The notes beneath the pieces were generated by a model. The model had not been told where the DNA came from. It searched no databases and saw nothing but the letters and a program-made list of their open reading frames with translations. Shown piece by piece: positions 1 to 10,237 of a stretch of 64,000 nucleotides of DNA; position 1 is the first letter of the stretch; the number at the start of each line of letters is the position of its first letter. The translations under genes and the position numbers were made by a program. This DNA comes from Akebia trifoliata (lineage: Eukaryota; Streptophyta; Magnoliopsida; Ranunculales; Lardizabalaceae). The stretch is from contig CM030706.1 in NCBI GenBank assembly GCA_017979445.1, positions 26,328,281 through 26,392,280 on the forward strand, given 5' to 3'.

Positions 1-61
1 ACCTAATACGGTACATCAAACCCAGTCACCACATACCGTCTGATTGAGTACGCTTGAGAGG
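1..61. other. Left flank of the large Tat element
   Basis: Short flanking DNA that continues on the other side of the element at 24404. Its last five bases (57-61, AGAGG) are repeated at 24399-24403 and form the target-site duplication. No gene is visible in it. Confidence 0.8.
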
Positions 62-2336
62 TGTAGATATGTGATTTTTGTCATTATGATGGCCACATCT
101 ACGATGATTTGGAGTCGCCACCATTCAAATTGTAAGTGGGTGTAAATGGTTACTCGATGCACATTTTTTGAAAAATTGTCATTTTTGGCATTAGTAACTC
201 ACAACGGATAGGGAACTAAGCGAACCTAGGGATCCGGGTAAATGGCTCGATTGGAGAAAAGGGAAGGTGTTAGGTACCCTTTTCTCCTCGTCAAGTGACG
301 GTAACCTCAAATAACTCGATCATTTGATAATAAAAATGGAGAAAATAAAAGTGCCACGTGTGTGCATTGTGTACCCTAGATAGAAATTCATTTTCGGCTT
401 GATCATAGGGTCATTTCATTGATGGAAATGACCCTTATGAACCTTTAGCCTAGGGGTCCACTCATTTAAAATAAAGATAAAAGAGAAGATGGGGATATTT
501 AGAAAAGGGAAAAGGAGGGAGAGAGAGGGGAGGTGTACTTCAAACCCACCTTGTACCCTTGATCTTCTTTTCTTCTTCTTATTCTCTCCAATGTCTTCTT
601 CTATGAGTCTTCGTAGGTCCTTAGTAAAATTTGAGAGTATATATATTTTTTTGTGAAAGATTAGTGTGGGATTGGAGATGAGGAGAGAAAGTAGACTTTT
701 GTTTTCTTTTTTTTGTGAGACTTGGTAACCCTTTTTTAAAGGAGGGGAAGGTATTTATAGGTGTTTGGAGGGTGTTTGAGGGTATAATGGGATAAAAAAT
801 TGGGAGAATAGAGAATGGCATGGGTTTTTCAAGTGAAGGGTATGAAATTTTGAGTATAAGTGAGGGTAGTTGTGTAATGAGGGAAATGGGTTGTGTTTTA
901 ACCCAAATGATTTGGATCCTACCCAAATCCATTTGGGTAGAGTATTTGGTGGGATAAGAGGAGTGATGGTTGATAGGAGGAATGGGGGTGTAAGGTAGTT
1001 GTTTAGAGAAGGAGTGTTAGGTTGGTTGAGGAGGTGAGGTGTTTAGATTTAGAGGGATGGGTAGTGTAAGAGATTGGTTGGTTGGATTTTGGGAAAATAA
1101 AGGAGATAATGACATGTGGCATATGTGATGAGAGGGTGTGGTGATGAGATTGGTTGATTGATTGATGGTGGTTGTTTGATTAGAGAGAGAGGTATGGTTA
1201 GTTAGTTGATGATGAGGGGAGTATGGGTTGAGATGATTTCATTGGAGTGTTTTAAGGAAGGTGATGGATAGAGATATGGGTTGTGGTGTAGGTGGTTGAT
1301 GATATTAGAGAATAGGGATAGGTTACGGTATGTGGGATATGGGTTGTAATGTGGGTGGTTAATGAATGGGGATAGGTTAGGTTAGGGTAGGGTAGGGTAT
1401 GGGTTGAGGTGATTTTGGAGAGAGGTGATAGGGTTAGATGGATTGTTTAAAGAATGGTAATGGGGATAGGTAATTAGATGGGGGAGGTGAAGGGTGGAGA
1501 TGACATGTGTCATCTTTTGATGTTGAGAATGTGATTGGTTGATGTGGATAATGGGTTAAGGTTGTGGATTGGATAATGAATTGGATATGGGTAATGGTTT
1601 ATGGGCTTTTAAGTGTTGGGCTTGGGTTTAGGAGAGTTGTGGGTCATTTTGACTTGATTGGGATTTGTTTTGGATTGGATATTTGAGGGAAGGTAGGTGT
1701 TAGGGATTAGATGACATGGAGTTAATTTTAGATTAGGGTGTAACGTGGGAAATTGGTTTAGGAGAGAGTTAAGGGTTTATGGGCCTTGCATGGGCTTAAG
1801 GTGTTTGTGGATTTCGAGGTGGAGCGGTGGAGGGTGGATGATGGGTTGGCATCCCAAGTCTCTTATTTTTTTAATTTATTAATTTTTTTGAGATTTTTAT
1901 AGTTGTCGGTTTGATCAAAAATGCCATGTGTTTGGCAATTTGGGCCTTTTGGGCCCGTTGGAGAATTTTATCGATCGTTCAATTTCTCTTGGATATAAAG
2001 GAGGTGTGGTGAGGTCGAACATGTGTAGGATGGGTCGCAACCCTTCTTATAGGTCCCTTGGACCATTGGGAGGTCTTAAGGCCTTGCTTTACTCAAAATT
2101 GCCATTTTTTTATCGATTTGGGCCTTAGAGGCCCGTTTGCCTATTGAATGGAGCGGAGCATGTCGAGCTTTTTGGTGGACCTACTAACCCATTGAGAGGT
2201 GTTAGAGGCTTTGATTTTGACGAAAATGTCATATTTCGAGGGTTCGGGCCATCGAGGCCCGTTGGCTAAATTTATTGGAAAGTTACTGTTTTTGGGCCCT
2301 TTTGAGTGAGGGCCTGTTCAAATTGGGGTGTCTACA
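62..2336 (-). repeat. LTR of the large Tat element (3' LTR in transcript sense)
   Basis: A 2275-bp LTR nearly collinear with 22150-24398. Short open frames inside it recur in the other copy and are not genes. It contains a CT-rich stretch near 550-600, G/T-rich sequence around 950-1700 (GGTTGGTT and TAGGGTA motifs), and three spaced copies of a GGGCC...GGCCCGTT motif near 1944, 2111 and 2244. The LTR ends GTGTCTACA at 2336. Confidence 0.93.
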
Positions 2337-2354
2337 GCTGCTCTTCTTTGGAGG
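2337..2354 (-). other. Polypurine tract of the large Tat element
   Basis: Read on the minus strand, the bases next to the 3' LTR are purine-rich (CCTCCAAAGAAGAGCAGC, immediately followed by TGTAGACA). This is where the plus-strand primer for reverse transcription is expected. Confidence 0.65.
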
Positions 2355-2791
2355 AATTACGTGCAAAGAATTGCAACGAATAGACTAAACCCCTATTTGT
2401 ACGAACCCGTCGAAATTTTGTAAAACACGACTTCGAATTACAGGTCGAATTGATGACTTTTGTGAAAAAAATAGTTACTCAAACACGGGGTCTGACATAG
2501 TTACCTTATTGATTCCTTAGTCTTGATGACGCAGAGCTTGTGTGAGACCTAGGATTTGGTGACGATTTAGTGATTTTTGAAATTTGGATATTTCTCGATC
2601 GTGTTTTAACTCATCGAAATTGAGTGTAATTCAAAAGGATTTTTGAAATTTTCTGATTTTTTTGAATATTTTTTTATTTTTATTTTTACTTGATTTTTAC
2701 TTGATTTTGATTTTTTCGATTTTTTACTTGATTTTTTTTTTTGGTTTTTTAGTTTTTATTTGATTTTGATTTTGATTTTATTTATTGACTG

Positions 2792-2966
2792 ATCCGTGCC
2801 TAACACACGGATAACGCTAGGCTCGATTTTACCCGTGTTTAGAACACGGATAGCATTCCTATTTCTTTCATCCGTGTTTGAGGCACGGTTATGACCAAAT
2901 TATCTTTATTCGTTCTACTGGCACAGATAGCACGCCCTTTGTTTCACCCGTACTGGTAGCACAGAC
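2792..2966. repeat. Palindrome array 1 (five units, ~39-bp period)
   Basis: Interrupted palindromes of about 21 bp (ATCCGTG...CACGGAT) start at 2792, 2831, 2870, about 2910 and about 2947; the last two are degenerate. The final unit ends CACAGACCAG, the same kind of variant end as in the arrays at 8283-8494 and 21221-21431. The array lies far upstream of the plus-strand gene at 5172, with a possible intron-containing leader between. A TATA-like TTTTAAAC follows at about 2976, then pyrimidine-rich DNA. Confidence 0.85.
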
Positions 2967-5171
2967 CAGTATGAATTTTAAACGGTTAAAGCCTGCACAC
3001 CCTTTCATTTTCAATTTCTTCTTCGTTTTCTTCGGTTTCTTTTCCCTCTTTGGCGATTTCTCTTCCTCTTCCTTTACTTCTTTTTGGTTTTCGTTGATTT
3101 GGACCTTGAGTTCGGCCTTAGGAGCGATTTGGAGAGTGTGTCACGCTTATTCGTTTAAAGCTTTTAAAGGGTTTGATCGAACTACGACTTCGCATTGAGG
3201 TATGTCGTTTCTTCTTTTTCCCTTTTCCTTTTAATTCTCTTGCCTACTTCGTGTGGGGACATTTGCTCTGTGCATAAATAACATCCCTTCTTTGTGCCAC
3301 CCATTTTTGATTTTTTCCTTTATATGTTCCCCATGTGAAGTTTTCATGATTTTTCAAATATTTTGCATCTGTTTTCCTTTCCTTTTTGGAATGCAATCAT
3401 GATGTAAATTACCCTGTCGATCTTTATTATATTTTCCGAGAATGTGTGGTGGTGGGTATGATTGATGGCTTGTGAATTTTGAAGATGGATTTGTGTGGTG
3501 TGATGGTGGAGAGTGGTGTTGGACAGAGTTTTTCCTAGGGTGTTTGGGTTTTGATATGGCAACGGTGGTGTTGTTTTGGGCGGTAGGAGGGGTAGATTTT
3601 TTGACCGTTAATAAGATATAGCGGTTTGGGACCGTTTTGACAAAAATTTTGATGAGGAGTTTGGACCGCTTGGGTGATTTTTATGATGGGTCGAGGGTCG
3701 ATTCTTGGGTGCTTGCCGGGCTTGGTAGGTTTGGTTTATGGTTTATTTAGTCAGGTTAGAATGTATGGGGTTGTGAAGAAGACTGGGTGTTTTTAGAAAG
3801 GAATTGACGAAGTGATGGTGGTGGCTAGATTGTCGGGTTACGAGCAGGATTGTTTAGGGCGAGGAATGGGATGGTTTAGGTGAGAAATTGGGTTGGTTTT
3901 TGAATAGATACCCTGGGCGATTAATGGACTGGTTTAGGTGTAATATCAGGGTGGGAACTGGGTAGTTTAAGGTTTGTTCGGAATGAGAATATGATCGAGT
4001 TTAGAGATGGTTTGGGATTGTTTAGAGGTTATTTGGAGTAGGTGCTTGGGTCGAGTTTGAGGGACGACTCTTGGTAGGGATTTAGAAGTGGCTAAGGTTG
4101 CTTTGGGGTTGATTTAGGTGTTTGAGAAATGGTTTAGGGGCCGACTTTGGGACTGAAACAGGGAAGGTCTGACATAGTCACGGGACTGTTTTAGGACTGT
4201 TGGGATTTGAGTTGGACTGTTGGTGAAGGGGCTTGATTTTTCTTCTCTTTCCCTATTTTTAGCATGCTTTTTGGTTGGAACTATCTGCTTATCATGCTCC
4301 TTGCGTTTATTTTTTTTATTTTTATTTTTGTTTTTTTCTCTTTGCCTACTTGATTGTGAATGTTTCGACTTGCTTCAGATATCTGCGTATTTTCTCTCTT
4401 TCGAATGGTATCCCCCTGTGATGAATGATTAATCGGCTTGGCATGGGTATAGGCTTGGTTGGATGCGTAGGTTTGGATTGGGTTTGGTTAGGTTTGATTA
4501 AGTCTGACTCGGGTTGACTGGGTTTAATGGGTGGACTGGGTTGATTGAGTTGACTTAGGTTTGACTGGGTTTTAGATTGAGTTGACTTGGGTTGACTGAG
4601 TTGGCTGGGTTAACTAGGTTAACTGGGTTAATGGGTTTAGCCTGGTTGATTAAGGTTGACTGGGTTAATGAGTTTGTTAGGTTTTGACTAGGTTGATTAG
4701 GTTTGACTAGACTTTGACTGGGCTTTGATTGGGTTGAACTTAGTTGACTAGACTTTGGCTGGGCTTGACTAAATCTGTCTGGTTTGACTGAGTATGATTC
4801 GAATTGATTGGGTTTGACTCGGGTTTGATCGAATTGGGTAGGTTTGACTCAGATTTGACTGGGTAGGTTTGATTGAGTCAACTAGGTAGGTTTAACTCAG
4901 ATTTGTCTGGTTAGGTTTGACTCCGATTTGACTAGGTAGGTTAGATTAGGTTGACTGAGTTGAGCGAGTTGACTGGGCCTTAGGTTGATTGGGTTGACTG
5001 TTTGATTCAGATGGGATAGGTTTGACTTAGATTGGATAGGTTTGACCAAGTTGATTAGGGTTGACTAGGTTTGACAGGGTTTGACCAGATTGATTAGGGT
5101 TGACTGGGTTACCTCGAGGTAGGCAAATAGGACACTTTCCTTTGCTGGCTCAGCGTTTTATTATTTTACTG
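2967..5171 (+). other. Non-coding leader between palindrome array 1 and the PMD-like gene
   Basis: No convincing coding region. 3000-3080 is pyrimidine-rich like a plant 5' UTR. A possible splice donor (GAG|GTATGT) lies near 3199 and a possible acceptor (CTCAG) near 5152, just upstream of the ATG at 5172, so this could hold a long leader intron; that is inference. 4440-5110 is a separate T/G-rich repeat field. Confidence 0.4.
4440..5110. repeat. Degenerate TTGACTGGG short-repeat field
   Basis: About 670 bp are built of loosely repeated words such as GGTTTGACTGGG and GGTTGACTAGG, at irregular spacing of roughly 10-20 bp. It lies just upstream of the plus-strand PMD-like gene, which is the 3' untranslated side of the gag-pol transcript. 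Tat elements often carry simple tandem repeats in this position. Confidence 0.8.
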
Positions 5172-7745
5172 ATGGGTAGAGAGAGGAGGAGCCGGGTAGT
5201 GCATCAGTCGTCCGACGAGGAAAATGAGGTGAGGCCTAGGACCTAGACCTGCTTCACTTTGGGGTCCGATGTGGCCACAGAGTGTGGCTGGCCGAGACAA
5301 CCCTCACTGAAGCCTGAGTCATCTATAGCTGGTTCTTCTTCTGGGAATAGGGTAGACGAGGCCAGTACTTATCAGAGTGGCCCAGTTGAGGATCTGACAG
5401 GCAGCAGCAATAGGAGAGGCCGGGCGGATAGGGTTGTGGGTGCCGACAGAGTGGGTCGTGAGGTTCCCAGGGTTGAGATCCTTGCGGAAGAGAGTGAGAG
5501 AGTACTAGATACCTCTCTGCTTCGTGGGCTAGGGAAACATGTTTCTATGCTTATTTGTTTGGATATCCCTACGCCCTATCCTTCCACTAGTTTCAGAGGT
5601 AGATGGAGCACCTTTCTTTCCACCGCTGCCCTATTTTCAAACGATATCCGAATGCAGTTTTCTACCGTGGGTTTTGGTGCATTCTTGCAGATTCCTACTC
5701 TTAGGGTTGATCGACCCTTGTTCTTAGCCATGGTTGAGAAATGGTTCCCTTCAACTCATTCTTTTCACATGTCGGAGGTGGAGATAGGCATCAGGCCTTC
5801 TAACTTTTTTGCCATCACGGGTATTGCGATAGATGGAGAGCCCTTGCCCATGGCCATGTTGTCGGTTCAGGAGGTGGGTGAACTGTTGGGCATCACCAGA
5901 GTCCCTGCCTCCATGGTGGGAAAGCAGGGGTGTATCAGCACGGAGGTATTGATGGGCCTTTTGTTGATAAAGGGGGAGGACGGAGCCCCTCATACTTATC
6001 GAGAGCGATCAGCCCGATTTGGAAATAGAGACTTTGATATTATCTTTCGCATCTGCTTCCTTCTATTCATCGGTAGCTGTTTCTTTTTAGAGGATGACTC
6101 TTCGGTTTTTACCACCTTCCTTTCAGTGATGCATGATGTCGATCGTATTGGAGATTTTGACTGGGGGAGTCTAATCTATAGTACTATTTTGGCTGGTCTG
6201 GATCGAGTAGTGGAGGGCATTACTGCGCCTCGTGGAGCTGGGATCTCCACACGTCTCTTTTGGCAGTTTATTAAGGTAAAAGATATTTTCTTTCGTTTCT
6301 TTTCAATTTCTTTCTCCATATCTCGCTCATCGTTTGACATTCCGCACCCTCTCTTCAGATTTTTGTTCACTTGTACTTACCCTTTTACCTGCTCACTCAT
6401 CGCTACCCCGACGAGGGCTATCCATTGGGTGCCTTTTGGGCTACGAGAGATGCTAAGGCCATTAGGAGCAGCCCTAGGAGTGCCTGGGCCCACATTGATC
6501 GATGTCGACTTCGAGATGTGAGTGTCTGAACCTTTCTCTTTATTTGACTCTGAAACTGCCTGTATCTATTGTTTGACTATCTCTTTTGCAGATCTTTTCG
6601 GTTACGCTTTGAGACCTCCCCCGCACTGTCAGCAGGAGGTAGGAAGTGAGGAACGCCTATCGGCGTAACACCAGGCAACAGCGCTACCCCTTCTTCATCA
6701 GAGAGTAGAGGTACACATTTTACCTAGGAGAGCGTCTGTTCTTCTAGCACGACGGGAGTCTTCGTATTCTTGTCGCTCCACTTGAGCCCATCTCGGGGGT
6801 TATGACGGTAGAGGAGTATCTCGTCTAGGCGAGGGGCGTAGATACTGCTGGATTGGTAAGAGGGGGCGACTATCAGGCATGGTTCCGAGAGGCATCCATT
6901 GGATGCATCATGCCTGCAGTTACTACCCAAGCTGGAATCACAGAGATTGGAGGGGTTCTGCTACAGGAGCATGCCGTCACAGTACATGCTCTATCATTAT
7001 CTCTTTTTTACAGAACTCACTGTTTTTTTATTATTCTCACTTGATCGGTGTTCTTGCTTTCGGGCTGATGATCTTCGTCGTCTCCGAGAGGGCTACGATG
7101 TGATCGAGGCTCAGGCGACGAGGACCGTGGAGATGGAAAACAGGTAGAAGGCCTCTAGAGCGGAGGTAGAGGAGCATGCTGCTTGGATTGAGGAGCAGGA
7201 GGCTCGTATAGAGGTGCAGACAGCCAGGATCTAGGAGTTAGAGCTGGAGATGATGCTGCGAGAGTCACGTTTGCAGGCTGAGATGGTACGTTATTTCTGT
7301 TTCATAGATCATAGCTCATAGCTCATGGTATTAAATTTTGACTGACTCCCTCATATGATCTTTTCAGGACTACTATAGATGCCGAGACAGAGCGAGCACC
7401 TCTGCGCGTCCTCCGACACCTCCTAGAGTAAGTGTCTGCATTTTAGTTGTTCATTTCTTTGCATATTCTGTACATATCACTGCCTGTGTTCTAATCTGCT
7501 CTGTTCTTTTGTTTTCATTCCTCTCCTTCCACTGGCCCTGCTGCCCCCGGCACTGATCTCGCAAGTACTATGGAGCAGGATGCTGCCCTGGATGCGGAGA
7601 TATTCTTCACGGATTCGGAGGGACAACTGCGGATGCACGGTCTACCTTCTTCCGGGGTATCTGGCTCAAGTGTAGTGGCCGGGTCTTCTTCTGGAACTAT
7701 CCCTGAGACTCAGAGTGCTTGGGACGATGCTCTTCCTTCCATTTG
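5172..7745 (+). pseudogene. Antisense plant-mobile-domain (PMD)-like gene of the Tat element, with introns and nonsense mutations
   Basis: ATG at 5172 (MGRERRSRVVHQSSDEENE...) opens a frame that meets a TAG near 5244 and then runs open to 6521. Within it, a W-F-x-STHSFHMSEVEIGIRP segment followed by an ITGIAIDGEP motif resembles the plant mobile domain (aminotransferase-like) family found in plant transposons and in the host MAIN/MAIL proteins. A good intron fits at about 6275-6358 (GTAAAAG...CTCTTCAG); reading across it restores a sensible frame (HRYPDEGYPLGAFW). A second fits at about 6519-6591. Further downstream, 7070-7290 encodes a Glu/Arg/Ala-rich coiled coil broken by TAG codons, with another intron before the exon at about 7368. 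The last exon ends ...AWDDALPSI-stop at 7745. Most stops are TAG where CAG would be expected. The gene runs opposite to gag-pol. Confidence 0.7.
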
Positions 7746-8282
7746 ATCTTTGTGTTCCTGCCAGCATTTTAGACATTTTGTATTAGTTTTCTGAACATTA
7801 TGTGTAAACATTTCAAACTTTTGTATGTATATATATTTGTGTCCATATTTCATTGTGTTTGTCTTATTATGATCACGTGTGCAATTGATTCGGGTTCCAA
7901 GGAGTTTTTTGGGTGTGGTATCCATCATTAGGGTTTTTGAGTCTTCTTGAGTTTTGGTGAGTCTACGGGTGGGTAAAGGGTGCGATTAGGGTCCCAAGGA
8001 CCCTTTGAATGTGCTCTTTGAGTGATGTGAGTCATTTAGGATCTATGGTGAGTGAGGTGGTCCTTCGAGGTCTGATTTGGCCCGATATGATTCTGGCAAG
8101 TTCCTACGTGTCCGATATATATTTTGAGAGTTTCTGGGCATTTCGAACGCTTTTATCGAACGCGTAAGAATTTCTATCATTCTTTACATGATTTAGAGGT
8201 GTCAAGCCCTGAGATGGCCATTATGTAGTCTGGAATTATCGATATCTCAAATGACTCAAGACCCAAGGCTTAGAGCGTTCTG
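7746..8282. other. Intergenic between the two antisense genes
   Basis: No coding signal. It is the 3' flank of the PMD-like gene and leads into palindrome array 2. TGTATGTATATATATTTGTG at about 7822 is simple AT-rich sequence that could lie in the 3' end of the upstream transcript. Confidence 0.5.
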
Positions 8283-8494
8283 GTCCGTGTTCTCAACACG
8301 GATGGGTTTTTTCAATTTTCATCCGTTCCAGGAGCACGGATAGGTCATTTCCTCTTTTATTCGTGCCTTAAGCACAGATGAGTCACATTTTGCTTCATCC
8401 GTGCTTCCAACACGGATAACCTAAGATTGATTCTATCCGTGTTTTGGGCGCAGATCTATTGACATTTGTCCTTATCCGTGTTTCAAACACGGAC
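8283..8494. repeat. Palindrome array 2 (six units, 38-bp period)
   Basis: Six interrupted palindromes of about 21 bp (arms ATCCGTG / CACGGAT around a variable centre) start at 8283, 8321, 8359, 8397, 8435 and 8474, a near-constant 38-bp spacing. The spacers differ between units while the arms and the period are kept. The last unit ends CACGGACCAG. The array is 142 bp upstream of the ATG at 8636, with a TATA-like CTATTTTAAG at about 8511 between them. Confidence 0.92.
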
Positions 8495-8509
8495 CAGTAT
8501 GATTTACTC

Positions 8510-8519
8510 TCTATTTTAA
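8510..8519 (+). promoter_or_regulatory. Possible TATA-like box for the DUF7745-like gene
   Basis: CTATTTTAAG lies 16 bp past the last palindrome of array 2 and about 120 bp before ATG 8636, followed by a pyrimidine-rich stretch like a plant 5' UTR. A similar TTTTAAA lies at the same relative place after array 1. Inference from position only. Confidence 0.35.
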
Positions 8520-8635
8520 GCCTGTTTCAACTTCATTTTGTCCTAACATTTCACTTTTCACGATTTTTTACTTCCCTTTTTCACTTTTGACTGATTTTTG
8601 CTCTCCTTCTTTCTCAAAGCTTCTTCTCAAGCTCC

Positions 8636-10237
8636 ATGGAAGTGTCTTCTACTCTCCCCAATTTGAAAATGTATGGCATTGTCGATCCTTTTTTGAGTAG
8701 TTGGATAAGTAGTATGGATAACGATGATTGAGCTCAATAGTGTTTTAACAAGTTGGGGTTCACTCTTTCTTTGCCCAAGGTTCCATTGCAATGGAGCTTG
8801 ATTGAGGCTATGTTGGGGTATTGGATCCCCAAGCTTAACCTCTTTCAGTTTGGGGTGCATGAAATGACTCCCACCATTGAGGAGTTTGAAGTGTTGTTGG
8901 GGTTTGAGATATCGGGCCCAGTTGTGATTCCACCGTTGCGTAATGGATACCGAAGTGAGGCTTCCGATTTTTTTGGGATAAGCCGCAAGTTTTTAAAGAT
9001 TCCGGATGGTGGATCGATTTTGAAGACAACGTCCAAGTCTTTCTTGATTGAATGCCTCACGGACTCCTCGAATCCGTTGATTCATTTTAATGCCCTCACT
9101 TTGATGGTGGTGAGCCAACTCTTGTTTCCGAGTGGCGGAGACATCATGGATCTTTCTCTTATTCACGTGATTCAGCAAGTCCGGGAGAGACACCGGTTGG
9201 CACCGATGCTTTTAAACGATATGTTCTAATCTCTCACGGCTTGTTCTTCCGGTCGTGATCGAGTTTTCCGAGGGTGTGCTCCACTCCTGCAGGTAAATTC
9301 CGAACTTAGCTTAGTTTTTAAATTTAAATTTGAACTTGCTAGTTTCCAAAGTTTAGAATGCTCCTGTTATTGTAGCTTTGGTTTATGGATCATCTAGCTT
9401 CAACTGAAGTGGTAAATCGCCCATTTTGCGTTAACGCCGATCTTGTACTCATGATATCGAGGCGAGTTGCTCCCTTCATCTCGGGTGGCAAAGAAGAATG
9501 TTATTCTTTTATCGACAACCTTGATGATGAAGAAGTGAGGTGGGTTAGGGCCTTCCAACCTCGAGGGTCTCCCATGATAGTATTTGACGGTGCCCGTTTT
9601 CTCATTTTGATTGGTCTTCACGGGGCAACCCATTATGTACCACTTCGGGTTCTTCGTCAATTTGGCTATGACCAGGGTGTGCTCATCCCTAAGAATTTCA
9701 ATGAGTTGGTTGGTCCATTGTCGACTGCACTTTTGAGTCGACTCGTAAAAGAATGGGGTCGAGTTGAGGTTTTGAGTCGACCCATCTTTGCAACACACCA
9801 ATTCCCGGCATACTTGCATTGGATTCGAGAGCTCATCTCTGGGAGACCATCAGTGTCGATAGTTCTCCGAACACGTCCTGGTGCTTCATCCTTCTTTGAC
9901 TATCGAGATCGAGTGGAGGAGTCTCAAACTGATCATCGTCGAATTCAAGCCATTTGGCTCAAGTCCGAGAAGAAGATACAAAAAGAAATCGCTCGGCTGA
10001 CATCTGCCCTTGCCCAGTCTGGATCTAGTGATGGTGGTGAAGTGGCTAGGCTTCGAGTTGAAGTTGCCGAGTTGAGGGATCGACTTGCCCAGTGTCCTCA
10101 TTTTGAGGACTTTGCAGCATACTTGGTGAGCCGTGATGCTTCCGATACCGAGAAAGTGATGATGAGTCAAGCTGCCCGGATCTGTACTTTGGAGGAGCGC
10201 CTTGACTCTTTTTTCATTTCTCACCATGATGTTTGAC
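8636..10237 (+). pseudogene. Antisense DUF7745/PMD-like gene of the Tat element, one intron, three nonsense codons
   Basis: ATG at 8636 (MEVSSTLPNLKMYGIVDPF) begins exon 1; in-frame TGA and TAG fall near 8729 and 8738 and TAA at 9227. A W-I-P...LFQFGVHEMTPTIEEFEVLL segment resembles the helical N-terminal part of the DUF7745 / plant mobile families. An 83-bp intron (9293-9375, CAG|GTAAAT...TTGTAG) joins GCAPLLQ to LWFMDHL, a junction typical of the family, and exon 2 is open from 9376 to 10237. The C-terminal ~100 residues are predicted coiled coil (heptads such as EVARLRVEVAELRDRLAQ). The gene runs opposite to gag-pol and converges on it. The function in Tat elements is unknown; calling it DUF7745 rather than PMD is from memory. 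Confidence 0.72.

Noticed and set aside
621..932. Short minus-strand frame in the LTR
   Set aside because: It recurs in broken form in the other LTR, and composition follows a low-complexity LTR region.
1928..2128. Plus-strand frame in the LTR (and 23970-24257)
   Set aside because: Its reading frame changes between the two LTRs, and the sequence is repeated GGGCC modules.
5259..6521. A 420-residue frame starting at TTG as an independent protein
   Set aside because: The frame extends upstream to ATG 5172 past one stop, and downstream it reads through a likely intron; it is part of the PMD-like gene.
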